From Calocera cornea HHB12733 (Eukaryota; Basidiomycota; Dacrymycetes; Dacrymycetales; Dacrymycetaceae), in assembly GCA_001632435.1 (NCBI GenBank), contig KV423989.1:64246-128245 (forward strand): a DNA stretch of 64,000 bases, written 5' to 3'. The translations under genes were made by a program, and so were the position numbers. How positions within the stretch are numbered: position 1 is the stretch's first letter; each line of letters starts with the position of its first letter. Below, piece after piece: positions 9,954 through 21,742 of the stretch. The notes below the pieces were generated by a model, which searched no databases, had not been told where the DNA came from, and saw nothing but the letters and a program-made list of their open reading frames with translations.

Positions 9954-11981
9954 TCACTCCCTTGCTCTGAACCGCAATGGGAACGACTTTGGACCGAACC
10001 CGAGGGTATTGGCGACGTTACCGTCCAGGCAGCGTTTCCTCCACTCTGCCAACGACTCGCCTTCCCTGAGAACAGGTTCGATCTTCCAGTCCCGGATGAT
10101 CATGGACAGCATCGCGGTTGCCTCCGACAGAGCGAACCTGCGGCCGATGCACACGCGAGGCCCGCCGCCGAAGTTCATGCCTTGCTCCGTGCTGGGATCA
10201 AGCCATCGTTCCGGAATGTATTGATCCGGGTCGGGATAATAGGCCTCGTTGTATGCTGGAGTCGGAGTTCTTAGTACTGGGTTGACAATGAGGGCATGGG
10301 ACAATGCAACTTACAAATTGCGAATAAATCGATCACCATATATTGGTCTTTCTTGACAACCACGTCGGTCACCGTGCCATGGTTCGAAGGGACATGGAGG
10401 ACTGTATCCGCCATGGCGCGTCTAGGCATTCCAGCTACGCTGGCTGGATGCCGGTGTCAGTTACGTCCGGCTGGAGGAACACCATGGACGTACGGAAGAA
10501 ACGGATGGCTTCCAGAAAACACGCCTGAAGGTACGGGAAAGCCTCCGAGTCTTGGAAAGTCTATTGGTCAATAGGCGTTGGATATTGGATCGAAGACACA
10601 ACATGCAATGACGAACAGGATCTCGTCCATCCGGTACAACGGACATGATCTCCTTGTACGCTCTTTCCTGAACGTCTGAGTGACAGGCTAAGAGACCCAA
10701 GACCGAAGCGAGTGCATGACTTGTTGTTTCGTGACCCGCGACCATCAGGAGGAAGACGTCGCTTATGAGCTCGCGATCGTTCAATGCATTCTTGGCGTCT
10801 ACTTCTTCCTCGTTGGCATCGAGAAGAAGGCTGAATATGTCCTTTTCAGCCCTCTCCTTCCGATTCGCCACGCCCTCTGCCTTCCGTTTCTGGATGATGC
10901 CTAGGAGAATGGACTCCAGAATGAGATTGGCTTCACGAATCTTGCGCAGACTAAAGTCCACGGTAAGCATGCCCCTTTCCAAGCAACAAGACGTACGGCT
11001 TGTATGGTAACCGAAAACACCACTTGGGAAGGAAAATTTGAGCGTATACCGATCTTGATGCGATATGGAAGCATTCACTCAAGGTCAACCCCTTGACTCG
11101 CTCTCCCACAGTCTCCTCCCAGGCAAGAGACATGCCGAATCCACAGGATGCAACGATGTATAGCGCAACCTAGGCAACCTAAGTCAGCAGACATTGACAT
11201 CGAACACGACAAGAGCTTACTTTCGACGCCATGGCGGTAACGTCCGAGTGAATATAAGAAGCGTTAGCTCGCCATCCCTCTGTGTGAACCATATCATGAT
11301 AGGTTCGAATGCTCTCGTTCCATACTTGCTCATATCTGCCCCATAGTCAGCTGATAAACGCCACATAAGCTCGTAGTACTTCACAGCTTGTGCTTGAAAC
11401 CAGGACCTGTAATGCGCCTATGTCGTTGCCAGCCTTCACGGTAGGAAGAGAACAGATTTTCACCAAACAGTCTGACAAGAAGTTTGAGAAGAAGTAAGCC
11501 GAAACGTTGGTACCACTCACGCAAGGGCATCCACCTGCTCGGGCACCTTGTCCCAATCCGACTTTTGACCAAGGATCTGCTTTGCGACCTCCACAGAGCG
11601 CGTGTAAAGAACCGAGCGTCCGGAGATGAAAGGAACGAGTGCGATGACGTCATTTCCATATTTCTTCCACACTAACAATAAGGTTAGATTGTGATGGTTT
11701 TGGACGAGTGTGCGTAAACTTACAGGCATGACGTCCAACCCAGTTCATCAGAAGCCCGGCAGTCCATTCAGTGGTGGGCAGGAGAGCTCCCACCAAAGTG
11801 AACGAAGAGAACGGATGCCGTGGTCCGGGAAGGTACCGTACTTCCTGCAATAAAGACTCAGCATACCTTGTTGAAGCGATTAGACAAATGAGAATACCTC
11901 CAATTGCCGACGATAAGTCAACAAGCAAGATAGCACCCACCCTGTGACTGCAACGAATGCCAATACCGCCCAGTGGAGCAT
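9954..11981 (-). CDS. cytochrome P450 (P450-1, group I)
   Basis: Membrane-anchored haem monooxygenase. The start at 11981 gives an N-terminal membrane helix (MLHWAVLAFVAVTGWVL), then YLPGPRHPF and TTEWTAGLL. The C-helix is GWQRHRRIT, the I-helix AGHETTSHAL, the K-helix EAIR (ExxR), and PERW precedes the haem loop FGGGPRVCIGRRFA, whose Cys is the haem ligand. I trace about ten exons with introns of roughly 46-60 nt, all in frame, so the gene looks intact. The AGHETTS motif is not split by an intron, unlike P450-2, -3, -4 and -6; P450-5 shares this and the LPGPR hinge. Methyltransferase A lies about 0.6 kb upstream in the same direction. The substrate is unknown; a role in a secondary pathway is inferred from context. 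Confidence 0.88.
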
Positions 11982-12594
11982 GGCGTGCCAAGGACTGGTG
12001 GGATCCAATTGTAAGAGATGGCCCCATCACAAGTATTTCACCTTTGGTTTTAGTGTGCGGACTTGCCGGGGCTCGCTTACAAGTTCGCTGTCGAGAAGTG
12101 AGACCAGTCTTCTATCCAAACCGGAGTCAGATGAACACCGTGTTTGCTTGAAGCCAGCTGAAAGAGGCGCTCAGGAAACCCTAACCGCGGTGCCGCTGAG
12201 GAACGTGGGACGTTCCTCATACCAACATCTCGGTGCTTTCCGTAAGACAATCGCAAGCGAAGCAATTGGAGCAACAATCAAGCTGAACTGCGAAGCATTG
12301 AATATGACGAAGATCCACGAGGCACCTAGCCGCAAAGAGGGTAAACATTAGGCGACCGTTATCAGTAGGTCGCCGCAGACGTAGTAAATCGGTTCGTGGC
12401 GTCATGGCCTCGAGCAAAAGCCAGAGGATTCGCAAGAGCACTGAGCGATATCTACTGATTTTCGTCTTATGATGATATCAAAGCTGGAAGGAACTACGCA
12501 CGCTAGGACTACGCACATACTGAGGCTCGTGATAATTAGAGGCACCGCCCAACGATCTTCTTCGGCCGATGCCGGTCCTCTCGCAGTGACCGCT
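11982..12594. other. spacer upstream of P450-1, no gene recognised
   Basis: On the minus strand around 12160-12330 there is a short hydrophobic open stretch (FVIFNASQFSLIVAPIAS) that could be the relic of a membrane protein, but it has no family match that I recognise and no clear start or splice context. The rest is presumably promoter of P450-1 and 3' region of methyltransferase A. Confidence 0.4.
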
Positions 12595-13606
12595 TTACAT
12601 CAACTCAATCGTCCAATACATAGTATGCGTGCCGATACCGAGCTTGCTCACCCACTCGGATCCGACGACCAACTTCGCATCTACGCCCACGGACCCGGTC
12701 CAACCGGCACCCTTCAGGGCTTCCTCCCACATCGCCGTCCAGCTCGCGATATTGTGCGCCCACTTGCCAACATGCTGTCCGACTCCCTCCTCCTCCGCGG
12801 CGATCTGGTGGCCGAATACCACGCTGCCTTTCTCGAGCACTAACAGGCTGGCGAGGAGGCCGGCAAGCTGCGTCTGCTGCTCTCGTGAGAACAAATGGAA
12901 GAAGAGCGAGGCGTGGATCGAGCTGAGCCGGCCGTGCAAATCAGAGAGCGATTTGACCTCGGAGAGAGGTGTGTCGCTCGCCGGCGTTCCGGCTGGAGAC
13001 GAGGAGAGAAACGCGGGGTCGAACACGTCTCCCGCCATGAACGTCACCGGCATCGTCTCTTGGGTGTCCCGGAAGAGGTCATGGCCTAGATCCCAGAACT
13101 TCAATGTCGTTAGGACCAATGAGATCGACAACGTTGGTCACGCGCACCTCAGCATGCAAATCAGACGCAACGATCTGCTTCGGCGGGAATCCCTCGAGGA
13201 CGGCGGATCGGACATCGGCGCCGAAGCAACAACCGATGTCGAGTAGGAGCGCTCCCTCCCGCTCCTTCGCCAGCTGGATGGTCTTTTTGAAGCCACCGAT
13301 CTTGGTGATTCTCGTTCTAAGCGCGAAGGTTAGCAGGTGTGTTGGGAAAGGAGGACAGGCAACGCACGAAGCAAACGAGTACTTGAAGATACACGGGTAT
13401 GGGAACACTTTGATCGCCCTGTTCCTCACTTCCACAACATGAGCCCTAAGCTCTCCCTCCTCCTGTATGCCCGCTGTCCGGCGAAGAAATTCGAGGTCGT
13501 CCGCGCTTGGGTTGAAGCCGCTGTCGTTGTCCTGCTGCCATTTGAGAACGACTTCCCGGTCCACCTTGCTCTCCCACTTGGCCTCATCTGTTTGGGGTGC
13601 AGTCAT
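12595..13606 (-). CDS. AusD-type SAM-dependent methyltransferase (copy A)
   Basis: Three exons (13606-13368, 13316-13148, 13098-12595) give about 303 residues. After an N-terminal helical part comes FPYPCIFKYSFAS, then the SAM-binding motif I LLDIGCCFGADVR near residue 105, the acidic turn VASDLHAEFWDLGHDLF, and a C-terminal region with KGSVVFGHQ and GKWAHNIASWTAMWEEAL. This matches the fungal family annotated as methyltransferase AusD/Trt5, named for the enzyme that methylates a carboxylate in the austinol pathway. It appears intact. The exon lengths 169 and 504 recur exactly in copy C. The in-frame ATG at 13678 would add 24 residues that the paralogues lack, so 13606 is preferred. Beside P450-1 it forms one of three P450/methyltransferase neighbourhoods here. 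Confidence 0.85.
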
Positions 13607-14079
13607 CGCTCGCGGTTCTCTTGCAGATGGTGGGAGGTGCTGGCGGCTACTGGGTAACCGGCATGCGGTGCTGGTCAATGGTCTTTATATGTATCGCCCA
13701 TGTCATCGGTAGAGTGGGTCTGAGTAGCAGCGAGGAGAACGCCGAGCGTGGGACGATTGTCAGGGTCTAGAGTAGGGGAGAGGGAGCGTCGGGGCGTCGG
13801 ATATGAGTCAATGACGGCCATGGCCGACGGAAGAACCGATTTTGAAATTGTAGTCGTTCCTGCAAGCCGAGTGAATGACACATCCCATTGATAGTCTGTA
13901 CAGCACTTCTCCAGTGCAGGCAGTGCCGTTGCGACGCGCTCGTTACTTCCTATGCACACAGACTCCTGGCATAAATCGGCAGAATGGGGTGTCGCACCTC
14001 AAATCCAGGAAGGCAGTAATGCGGCGGCACCGCGCTTGAGGTGCCATACATCAAGATGAACCTGATGCGAATCTAACAT
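13607..14079. other. spacer between methyltransferase A and P450-2
   Basis: Promoter of methyltransferase A and 3' region of P450-2. No further gene is recognised. Confidence 0.5.
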
Positions 14080-15976
14080 TTATGCAGAAACTCCACGACG
14101 TGTCATCTTCAACGGGAACTGCTTATGTCCAAACCCAACCGAGGGCTCAGTATGATCCACCCAAGCTGCGTGCCACTCTTCCACAGTCTGTCCTTCCTTG
14201 AGCACCGGCTCGAATGTGTAATCGCGGATGAAGAGAGTAAGCACCGCTGTCGACTCAACAATGGCGAACTTCCGGCCGATGCATACCCGCGGCCCGTAGG
14301 CGAAGTTTAGCAGCGGCTCTGTTGCCGGGTCGAGCCATCGCGCCGGCTTGAACGCATACGGATCTGGGTACACCCTCGAGTTGTACGCGATGCCGCAGTA
14401 GTCCATATTCACCGCGGTACCTTCGCGGATGTGCAAGGGCACTGACGTGCCGTCTTTGCCAGGAACATGAAGGACAGTGTCTTCCATCGCGCGACGTGTG
14501 GTCACTAGTGCGCTAGCTGTGACTGCGGTCAGACGGTGGACCACGATGCCGACCAATCACGCACGATACATCCTCAGTCCCTCCATGAAGCACCCCTGAA
14601 TGAAAGACAGCCGCTCAAAGTCGTCGTATATCTATCGGCCGAGCCGGTGGTGAGCAGAGCGTTCGGAATCGCGACGAGCCGACTCACCGGATCCTTGCCC
14701 TTCGAGCTGACGGACATGATCTCCTCATACGCTCGCTGTTGCTCTTCAGGGTGACATGCGAGCTCGCCCAAGGTGGCAGCAATTGCCTTGCTGGTCGTCT
14801 CTGGTATCCGCATGAGATGGGCAGATAGAACCGATCCGGGATTACGAACCGTGTCCCGCCAGAAGCAACAGGAAGACATTTGAGCGCAGTTCCCGATCAG
14901 AAAGCGCGTCCTTGCTGCCTTTCTCAAGTTCATTTGCGGCCAAGAGAAGACTAAACACATCCTTCCCTTCGGTTTCGTTGAATCCCTCCACTCGTCGTTG
15001 ATCGATGATACCTTGAAGAATGGTCTCAAGTATATTGGACGCGTCATACAGCCGACGTAAACTTAGAATGGCCGTTAGCTGTCAGAACCGGCTTAGGTTT
15101 CCATCCAGCTTACGCAGGAATTGGCAACCGGTACATCCATTGCGGAATGAAGGATAGAATGATCACCGAACTGCTCGTGACCTCGAAACACTCTTGAAGA
15201 GACATTCCCTTGATGCGCTCGCCGACGTCCCCATTCCAGGACAGATGGATACCGAAGCCACACTTGGAAATGAGATACAGGGCAAACTAGAGCAATGCAG
15301 TTTCAGAGTCGTCAACGAAGCCAAATGGCGTCAAAGGACAATTACCTTGGATGTGACGGCTGGCACATCGGTCATGATAAACTCCTTTTGATTCTCCCAT
15401 TTCTCCGTAGCCAAGCAGTCGTAGTAGGTACTGATAGTTTCCCTCCATAGCGAAGCATAAAGACCGGTGTTGAACCCAGGCGCGACCGCTTTTCGATGGC
15501 GAGGCCATTCATCTCGCATGGTGGCAAAGACATTCGGACCCATCGGTGCAAGAGCGTTGACAGTCTCTTGAAACTTGTCCCAAGGAGCCTTGTTCCCCAA
15601 AATCTGCTTGGTCACTTCAGGGGAGTTGGTGTACAGCATCGGTCGACCAATCAGAATACCAATGACGGGTGTCATCTCTATGGGCGACTTCTTGTACATG
15701 GTGTGCCGCCATTTCCAGTTTACGGCCATACCAGGGTTCAGGCTACTCGAGGGTAGCATTGCACCCGGGACGGAGAAAACAGAGGCGAGGAACGTCATCC
15801 CGGGAAGGAAGGATACATTCTGATAAGAGCAGTGTGAGCTTGCTGGACATGTGCTTAATTATTCTGGGACGTACGCGCAAGTCACGATAGTAGTTGACGA
15901 CGATATGCAAGATACAAAGGAGGAGGCCAGCAGAAATAACGCTCCCCCAAGAAAGGCTGAAAGGTAGAGAGATCAT
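14080..15976 (-). CDS. cytochrome P450 (P450-2, group II)
   Basis: The start at 15976 encodes an N-terminal membrane helix (MISLPFSLSWGSVISAGLLL). Next come the hinge FLPGMTF, the conserved block NWKWRHTMYKKSP, the C-helix DEWPRHRKAVAPGF, the I-helix LLLLAGH/ETTSKA split by an intron inside the motif, the K-helix EGLR, PARW, and the haem loop FAYGPRVCIGRKFA. All exon phases fit, so it looks intact. It is closely related to P450-3 (next gene upstream, same strand) and to P450-4 and P450-6. The shared intron inside the I-helix motif marks this subgroup. It is probably an ER-anchored monooxygenase using a cytochrome P450 reductase encoded elsewhere. Substrate unknown. Confidence 0.88.
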
Positions 15977-16592
15977 TAGTGTTCACAATGGTATCAATCG
16001 TGTTGTCAATCGTCTGCGAGTATGAAGAAAGGGTGCGCGCAAGAGAGGGGTCCTTTTCTAGGAGGTTGAAACTGTACAGTACTGATCGTTAGTGTTTCAG
16101 CGCCTTTTGATGTTGAGTCCGTCGCTTACTTCAGTGTTGCTTTGTGTAACATCCGACCCAAGACGTGAGACGGTACCATTCAGTAAGAGGCGTGGCAGTC
16201 ACGTTGTATAGACGTGCGTGAATATCGGCGAAGCTGTATTGACTTGCTGTACATGGCCCGGTTCCGTTCCAATCGTAGTCGCTCGAAATGATGCTGACGC
16301 ACTGGAGTCCGCAAGCAAGGTAGCTTGCTCCCAAGACGGTCAAGTACGGGCCACAAAAACACATGTTGCGCCATCACCTGCAAGGCAGCAATAACCTTGG
16401 TACGGATGACGATGAGGAAAAGCTCTGTTTTCTGTTAGTTAGCCGCATGCTAGCTTCTCTGCTGCGAAACGGCGCGTATATTTGTGTCCGGTCGGAGCCA
16501 GTCACAATACCTTATCGCCGCATCGCCGCGCTCCTGGACAGACTTCTCCGATGAGCAGGGTGCCAAAATTGATACTAATCCGAGGTACATCT
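15977..16592. other. spacer between P450-2 and P450-3
   Basis: About 615 bp. A 77-codon frame on the minus strand (16131-16364) has several Cys residues but no recognisable domain. The region is best read as promoter of P450-2 and terminator of P450-3. Confidence 0.4.
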
Positions 16593-18487
16593 CTACAAGG
16601 AGCCGCTGCGACGGGTAAACTTCAAAGGGAATTGCTTGTGTCCGAATCCTACCTTCAGCTCAGTGTGGTCAACCCACGCCGCACGCCATTCTTCCACCGT
16701 CTGCCCTCCCTTCAGTACCAGCTCAACTTTGTAGTCTCGGAGCAGCAGAGCGAGCACGGCTGTGGATTCCACAACAGCAAACTTGCGCCCGATACAGACC
16801 CGGGGACCGTAGGAAAACGCCAGCAGCGGCTCCGTCGTTGAGTCCAGCCATCGCGCCGGTTTGAACGCATAAGGTTCGGGATAGACTCTCGCGTTGTACC
16901 CAACACCAGCGAAGTCCAGGTTTACAGGAGTTCCGCGCGCGAGGTGCAGCGGCACAGAACCGCCGTCTTTGCATGGCACTTGCAGCACAACATCCTCGAT
17001 AGGACAACGAGTGGTGAACAGGACGCTGGCTGTTCGCACCTATCAGCGATGGTAGCATTTTCAAAATGGATTCCCGCACGATACATGCGCAGTGCCTCCT
17101 GGAAGCACCCTTGAATGAAAGGCAACCGCTCAAAGTCTTCATATGTCTAACCATCCGTAAGCTGAGCGCTCGATTCGGAGTCAAGCATACTGACCGGGTT
17201 CTTGCCATCTTTGACGACAGACATTACTTCGTCGTATGCGCGTTGCTGTTCTTCTGGATGGCAGGCTAGTTCACCCAAGGTTGCCGCCAGGGACTTGCTG
17301 GTCGTCTCTGTCTGCTGCGTCAGATGAGCCGACCGCACCAAAGGCATATGCACGTACCGTGCCCCGCCAGCAGCAGAAGGAACACGTTCGAAATGAGTTC
17401 CTGATCAGAGAGCGCGCCTTTGCTGCCTTTCTCCAGCTCGTTGGCCGCAAGAAGCAGGGTGAAGACGTCTTTTGCTTGGCTCTCGTTGTGGAAGCCTTCG
17501 GCACGACGTTGATCGATAATGCCCTGGACAATACCCTGGAGGCTACTGCTGGCTTCATACAGACGTCGAAGACTGATCATACTATCAGTCGACAGAGCGC
17601 CAGTCCGATAATTTATAGCTCACGCTGGAACCGGCAGGCGGTACATCCAATGCGGGACGAAGGACAGAATTACGGTGTTCACGCTTGTGATCTCGAAGCA
17701 TTCGGCAAGGGACATGCCTGAGACACGCTCGCCGACTTCTTCGTTCCAGGCGAGGTCAATGCCGAAGCCACACTTGGCGATCAAGAAGAGGGCAAACTGG
17801 GTTACCGCCAAGGTTAACAAGGAGTCACGACTTCCCTGAGGAAAGCATACCTTAGACGTGATGGCGGTGACATCCGTCATTATGAATTCGGTCTCCTTCT
17901 CCCATTTCTCACTGGTCATGCAGTCGTAGTAGGTGTCGATGGTCTCGGTCCAGACGTTTGCATACAGACGCCCATTGAAACCTGGTGCAACGGCCTTCCG
18001 ATGCCGAGGCCATTCATCGCGCATAGTGGCAAACACGTTCGCTCCAAGTGGTGCTAGTGTATTGACCGTCTCCTGCAGCTTATCCCACGGCGCTTTGTTC
18101 CCCAGCATCTGCCTGATAACCTCCGGCGAATTGGTGAACAGACACGGCCGGCCGGTCAGAAACCCCAAGATGCGCGTCATCTCCACCGGCGAGTCCGCGT
18201 ACATCGTGTGCCGGCGCTTCCACGCGACCGCGAGCCCGGGGTTCCACTTGCTGGACGGCAGCAGCGAGCCGGGGATCGAGAAGTGCGAGGCGGGGAAGGT
18301 CATCCCTGGGAGGAAGGACACTGTCTGCCAATAATGACACCATGATGAGCTTCTGGGCACTTTAGACGCTCGCAGCTGGGCTCACCCGCAGATCCCGATA
18401 GTACGTCCACGCGCGCTGCACGACATAGAGCGCGATCGCCCCGAGGATGACCGCACCCCACGAGAGGTCAAACGGCAGTCCAAGCAT
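16593..18487 (-). CDS. cytochrome P450 (P450-3, group II)
   Basis: The start at 18487 gives MLGLPFDLSWGAVILGAI, a membrane anchor, followed by FLPGMTFPASHF. Key motifs are AWKRRHTMYADSP, the C-helix DEWPRHRKAVAPGF, the I-helix LLLLAGH/ETTSKS with the intron in the same place as in P450-2, the K-helix EALR, PARW, and the haem loop FSYGPRVCIGRKFA. Exon joins are in frame throughout. P450-2 and P450-3 are head-to-tail neighbours with nearly the same gene structure, so they are a tandem duplicate pair. P450-3 has diverged in the region before the haem loop (VPLHLARGTPVNLD versus VPLHIREGTAVNMD), which may reflect different substrates. Confidence 0.88.
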
Positions 18488-19235
18488 CTTTCTTGTTGTG
18501 GATCAGAGCAGAACGCGCTCTCATCACCGCTGCGATACGCGCCAAATCACCCTCAGGGATCGTGGGCCGCCAAGAGCCTGACTGTAGGCTGTTGATGCAA
18601 GCGGTGCTCGCTTCGGCCTCAGATAAGCGCCGGTCAAACGCGAGCTTGAGCTACCCTAATAAAGCGGCAACTCCAGATCTGGTAAGGTGTCCGCTTCGTC
18701 GGTGTCCGGACGGAGCATGAGCGTGAGAACATCGTCCTTCGACTAGTTCGCGAAGCTTCGACTTCTTATCCGGGGATTGCCATACACGGCCACTCTCATT
18801 TCAGTTTTTTTGGTCAGCGAGATGGAATGAGGTGTGAGAACAGGGTATCAATTCATCACCGCGGTTGCAAGTTCCAGGCGAGTCTAAGTACAAGTGTTAC
18901 ACCGACACCAACCGAAGCGTAAGTGTAAGCGTAAACCATAAGCGATCAGTAAAACAAAGCAGGTAAGTAGGCCGGGACCCCCCCGCCCTGCGAAATGGAG
19001 GGCGCGGGGGCGGTCGTTTTCCCAGTCAGGTCAGAGATAGATACAACAACGGGGAGTCATAAGATAGGAGGACAGATGAGGGATAGGGATAAGAATAGAT
19101 GCTACAGAGATCCGCCCACGCGGGGCTACCACCCACCGCAACCGCAACCGCACGGAGAACCACATCGTCGGCCATACCGCCATACCGGCACACCGACACC
19201 CGAGCCAAAGGAGAAAGGAGTGCACGCCACAGGGA
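18488..19235. other. spacer between P450-3 and the F-box/LRR-like gene
   Basis: Contains the promoter of P450-3 and, from about 18900, probably the 3' untranslated region of the next gene. A short T run lies at 18805-18811. No gene is seen. Confidence 0.45.
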
Positions 19236-21016
19236 CTATAAGCTCGCCGGAGAGAGCAGATGGTCCCGATACTTCGGCTCGAAGCTCTCCCTCACGCTCT
19301 CCGCGGGCGCGCCCTTGCGCGCCTCCATGATCTGCTGGCAGCGCATGCTCGCGATCATGCCCCGTATCGTGATCCACTTCTCGCGGTCGCGGTCCTGCTC
19401 TGTGCCGCCTGGGGGCGGCACGTCCGCCACGACTGCGGCGGGGGAGGGGATGTGCGGGAGGGAGATGAAGGGCCCTGTCATCTGGATGCGGGGCCAGAGG
19501 GTGTAGAGGAAGGCTGCGAGCAGCTCGGGCTGGACGTGCACGCGCCCGTGCGTTAGGCGCAGCTCAACCGTCGCGCGCGTGGGGGCGATGGGCGGGGGAG
19601 GCGGGACAAGGTGGATGTTCAGCGCTGTTAGCTCGACGGATTGCAGGCGCCGGCAGCGCGTTGCGAGCGCGGCGAGCGCGCCGAGGGTGAGGGCGGACTC
19701 GTCTGCCAGCCCGCCGGAGCCGGTGGCTATGCGGTCGTGCCACGCTAGGTTGAGCCCTTCGAGCGCGGGCCAGGCGGCGCCGATGGCGGCTACGTGCGAG
19801 TCGGCGAGGTCGAGCGGGGTGGAGGAGAGGAACTTGAGCTCGAAGCGCGTGAGCTGCTTGAGCTGGAGGAGCGGGGCGAACACGTCGAACGACACGCTCG
19901 CGTCGCGGCCGTAGTCGAAGTCCCTGCAGGTGAGGGAGAGGGCGCGGAGGTGCGGCTGGCCGGCGTGGATGGCCGCGCTGAGGTGGGCGAGCGACTCGTC
20001 CGTGAACGGCTCGGCGGCGACATCGAGGTCTAGCGAGTGCAGCTGGGGCGGGATGAGCTTGAGGAAGACGGGCGCGATTAGCTGGTTCGCGGCGAGGTGC
20101 AGCGCGCGCAGGGCCGGGAAGGACGGGTGGCACACGATCTGGTACGCCACGTGCTCGCCGAGGATGTCGACGTTGTAGTAGCCTACGCGGAGCTCCTGGA
20201 GGCAGGGGCGGCGTGCGAGCGCGCCGAGCAGCGCCGGGTGCAGCCCGATAAAGTCGCATTCGAAGTACTCGAGGAAGGCCAGCTTCGTCACGAGGTTGAT
20301 GACTGTCGAGAGGTGGATGCTGCCCCGTGGCATGTGGGCGGCGAGCGCGAGCCGGCGCAGGCGCGGACACTGCCTGGGCAGAGCCTCCAGCAGGCACCCG
20401 AAGGGCAACGCCCAGTCCGCCTCGGCATTCCCCCAGTACTCGTCGTCGTAGTGGAACGTCTTGACGTACAGCTCCTCGAGGCTCGGGGCGAGGAACAGCA
20501 GCACATTATTCAGGTGCTCCGCCTCCAGCGTCGTATAATGCAAGCTCCTGAGCCCGGGCAGGAGCGCGCTGGTCCGGGTGAGACTGGCGATGGACGTCAG
20601 GGAGAGGTGCGCGTAGTCGTCGTTCAGCTCCTCGGAGAGGCCCTCCTCGTCGCACCCGTTTGTGAGGTCCAGGTCGAGCGTCTGCACGAGCGGCGCATAC
20701 ATTTGGAATCGCCGCCAGCGCGAGGCGATCGAGAAGTTGCGTTTTGACGTCTGGGCGCGGGGTCAGCACTGCATGGCATGCACTCCTCACATATGATACG
20801 GGGAGGACGCACGGCGGTGGGGGACTTGACCTCGTCCGTGTCGAGGAAGAGGTTGACGAGGCACATGAGCGCGTCGGTGTCGACGCTCGCCCATAGCTGG
20901 CTTGCTGCTGGGAAGAAGAAGAAGCCGGAGGTGCGGAGGAGGACTGCGAGCTCGTCGTGTGCGAGGTGGGAGAAGATGAGCTGGAGGATCTCGGGGATTT
21001 GCAGGGCGCGGTGCAT
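19236..21016 (-). CDS. F-box/LRR-like protein
   Basis: Two exons (21016-20813 and 20750-19236; 62-nt intron, GTGCGT...CCCAG) give about 572 residues. The N-terminus MHRALQIPEILQLIFSHLAHDEL is a typical F-box start, followed by ASQLWASVD. The long second exon holds repeated Leu-rich segments (LEELYVKTFHYDDEYW, LRALHLAANQLIAPVF, LHSLDLDVAAEPF) like an LRR fold. The product probably presents a substrate to an SCF complex. The second exon alone could be mistaken for a complete gene starting MYAPLVQTLDLD, but the F-box lies in the first exon. It is transcribed divergently from RTT109. Confidence 0.82.
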
Positions 21017-21742
21017 CCTGCGTGGGCTGCGTGCCGCTTGGGAGGAGTGGGGGCTCCTCCTGCTCGGGAGGAGGGTGCTAGGTCGGGGCTGGTGGTGGTG
21101 CTGACGATGCTGGAACGGTCGGTAATAGGCCAGTGACGGGAGGTGATAGCGGCGGGGGGGAGTACACGGCGGTGCGAGAGAGAGAGAGAGAGGGAGGGAG
21201 AGAGAGAGGGGAGAGGGGGAGGATGCGGGCCCAGTAAGAGTGTGTGCCCGTCGGTGCCCTGTGTGTGCCGTCCTTGTCCTGTCGTCCTCTGCGAGTCGCC
21301 CTCCTGCTCCGTTTCCGTTGCGCCTGTCGTCGGCCCCCCGCCCCGCCCAGACCGCCCCCGCGGCCCGCACGGCGCGCGGCGCGGGGGCATTGCTTCCGCC
21401 AGCACCGCCACCGTCTATACACGCAGCCTTGGGCCCAGGACGGTATTCAGTTCGGGACCGGGGGGATACAGTAGTAACACCGAACGGGGCCCGGCGGGAT
21501 GAGGCCGCGGGACGCTATTGAGTTCTGGACTGGGGTGGCATGGAAGGACTCGCCCTGGTGCAAGGTTCAATCCAGGCGTGGCGAGGGACCCTCACGTGAC
21601 TTGCACGTGCAGAGGGGGAACCCGATCAGCGCCCGATCCCTCTCTCCGCGGATCCAGTACAGGAGGGTGGCTGCATCACGTGACTGAGACGTGGACCCGT
21701 CCGTGCCCTGCTGCTCTGTTCGCTCCCTCCCACCCGACCGCT
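21017..21742. promoter_or_regulatory. divergent promoter of the F-box gene and RTT109
   Basis: About 725 bp between two divergent starts. It contains a purine (GA)n tract and GC-rich runs; no other gene is recognised. Long frames through this stretch are only GC-driven open frames. Confidence 0.5.
21174..21212. repeat. (GA)n low-complexity tract
   Basis: A run of about 39 nt of alternating G and A with a few GGG interruptions, probably in the 5' leader or promoter of the minus-strand F-box gene. Confidence 0.8.

Noticed and set aside
12160..12441. Small membrane protein gene on the minus strand
   Set aside because: A hydrophobic stretch exists, but it has no convincing start, splice join or family match.
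16131..16364. Cys-containing 77-codon frame between P450-2 and P450-3
   Set aside because: No signal peptide, domain or splice context; likely chance.
20097..20747. 216-codon plus-strand frame
   Set aside because: Antisense shadow of the F-box/LRR-like exon without recognisable domain.
21518..21742. 75-codon upstream extension of RTT109
   Set aside because: Divergent promoter sequence; the conserved family N-terminus begins near 21743.
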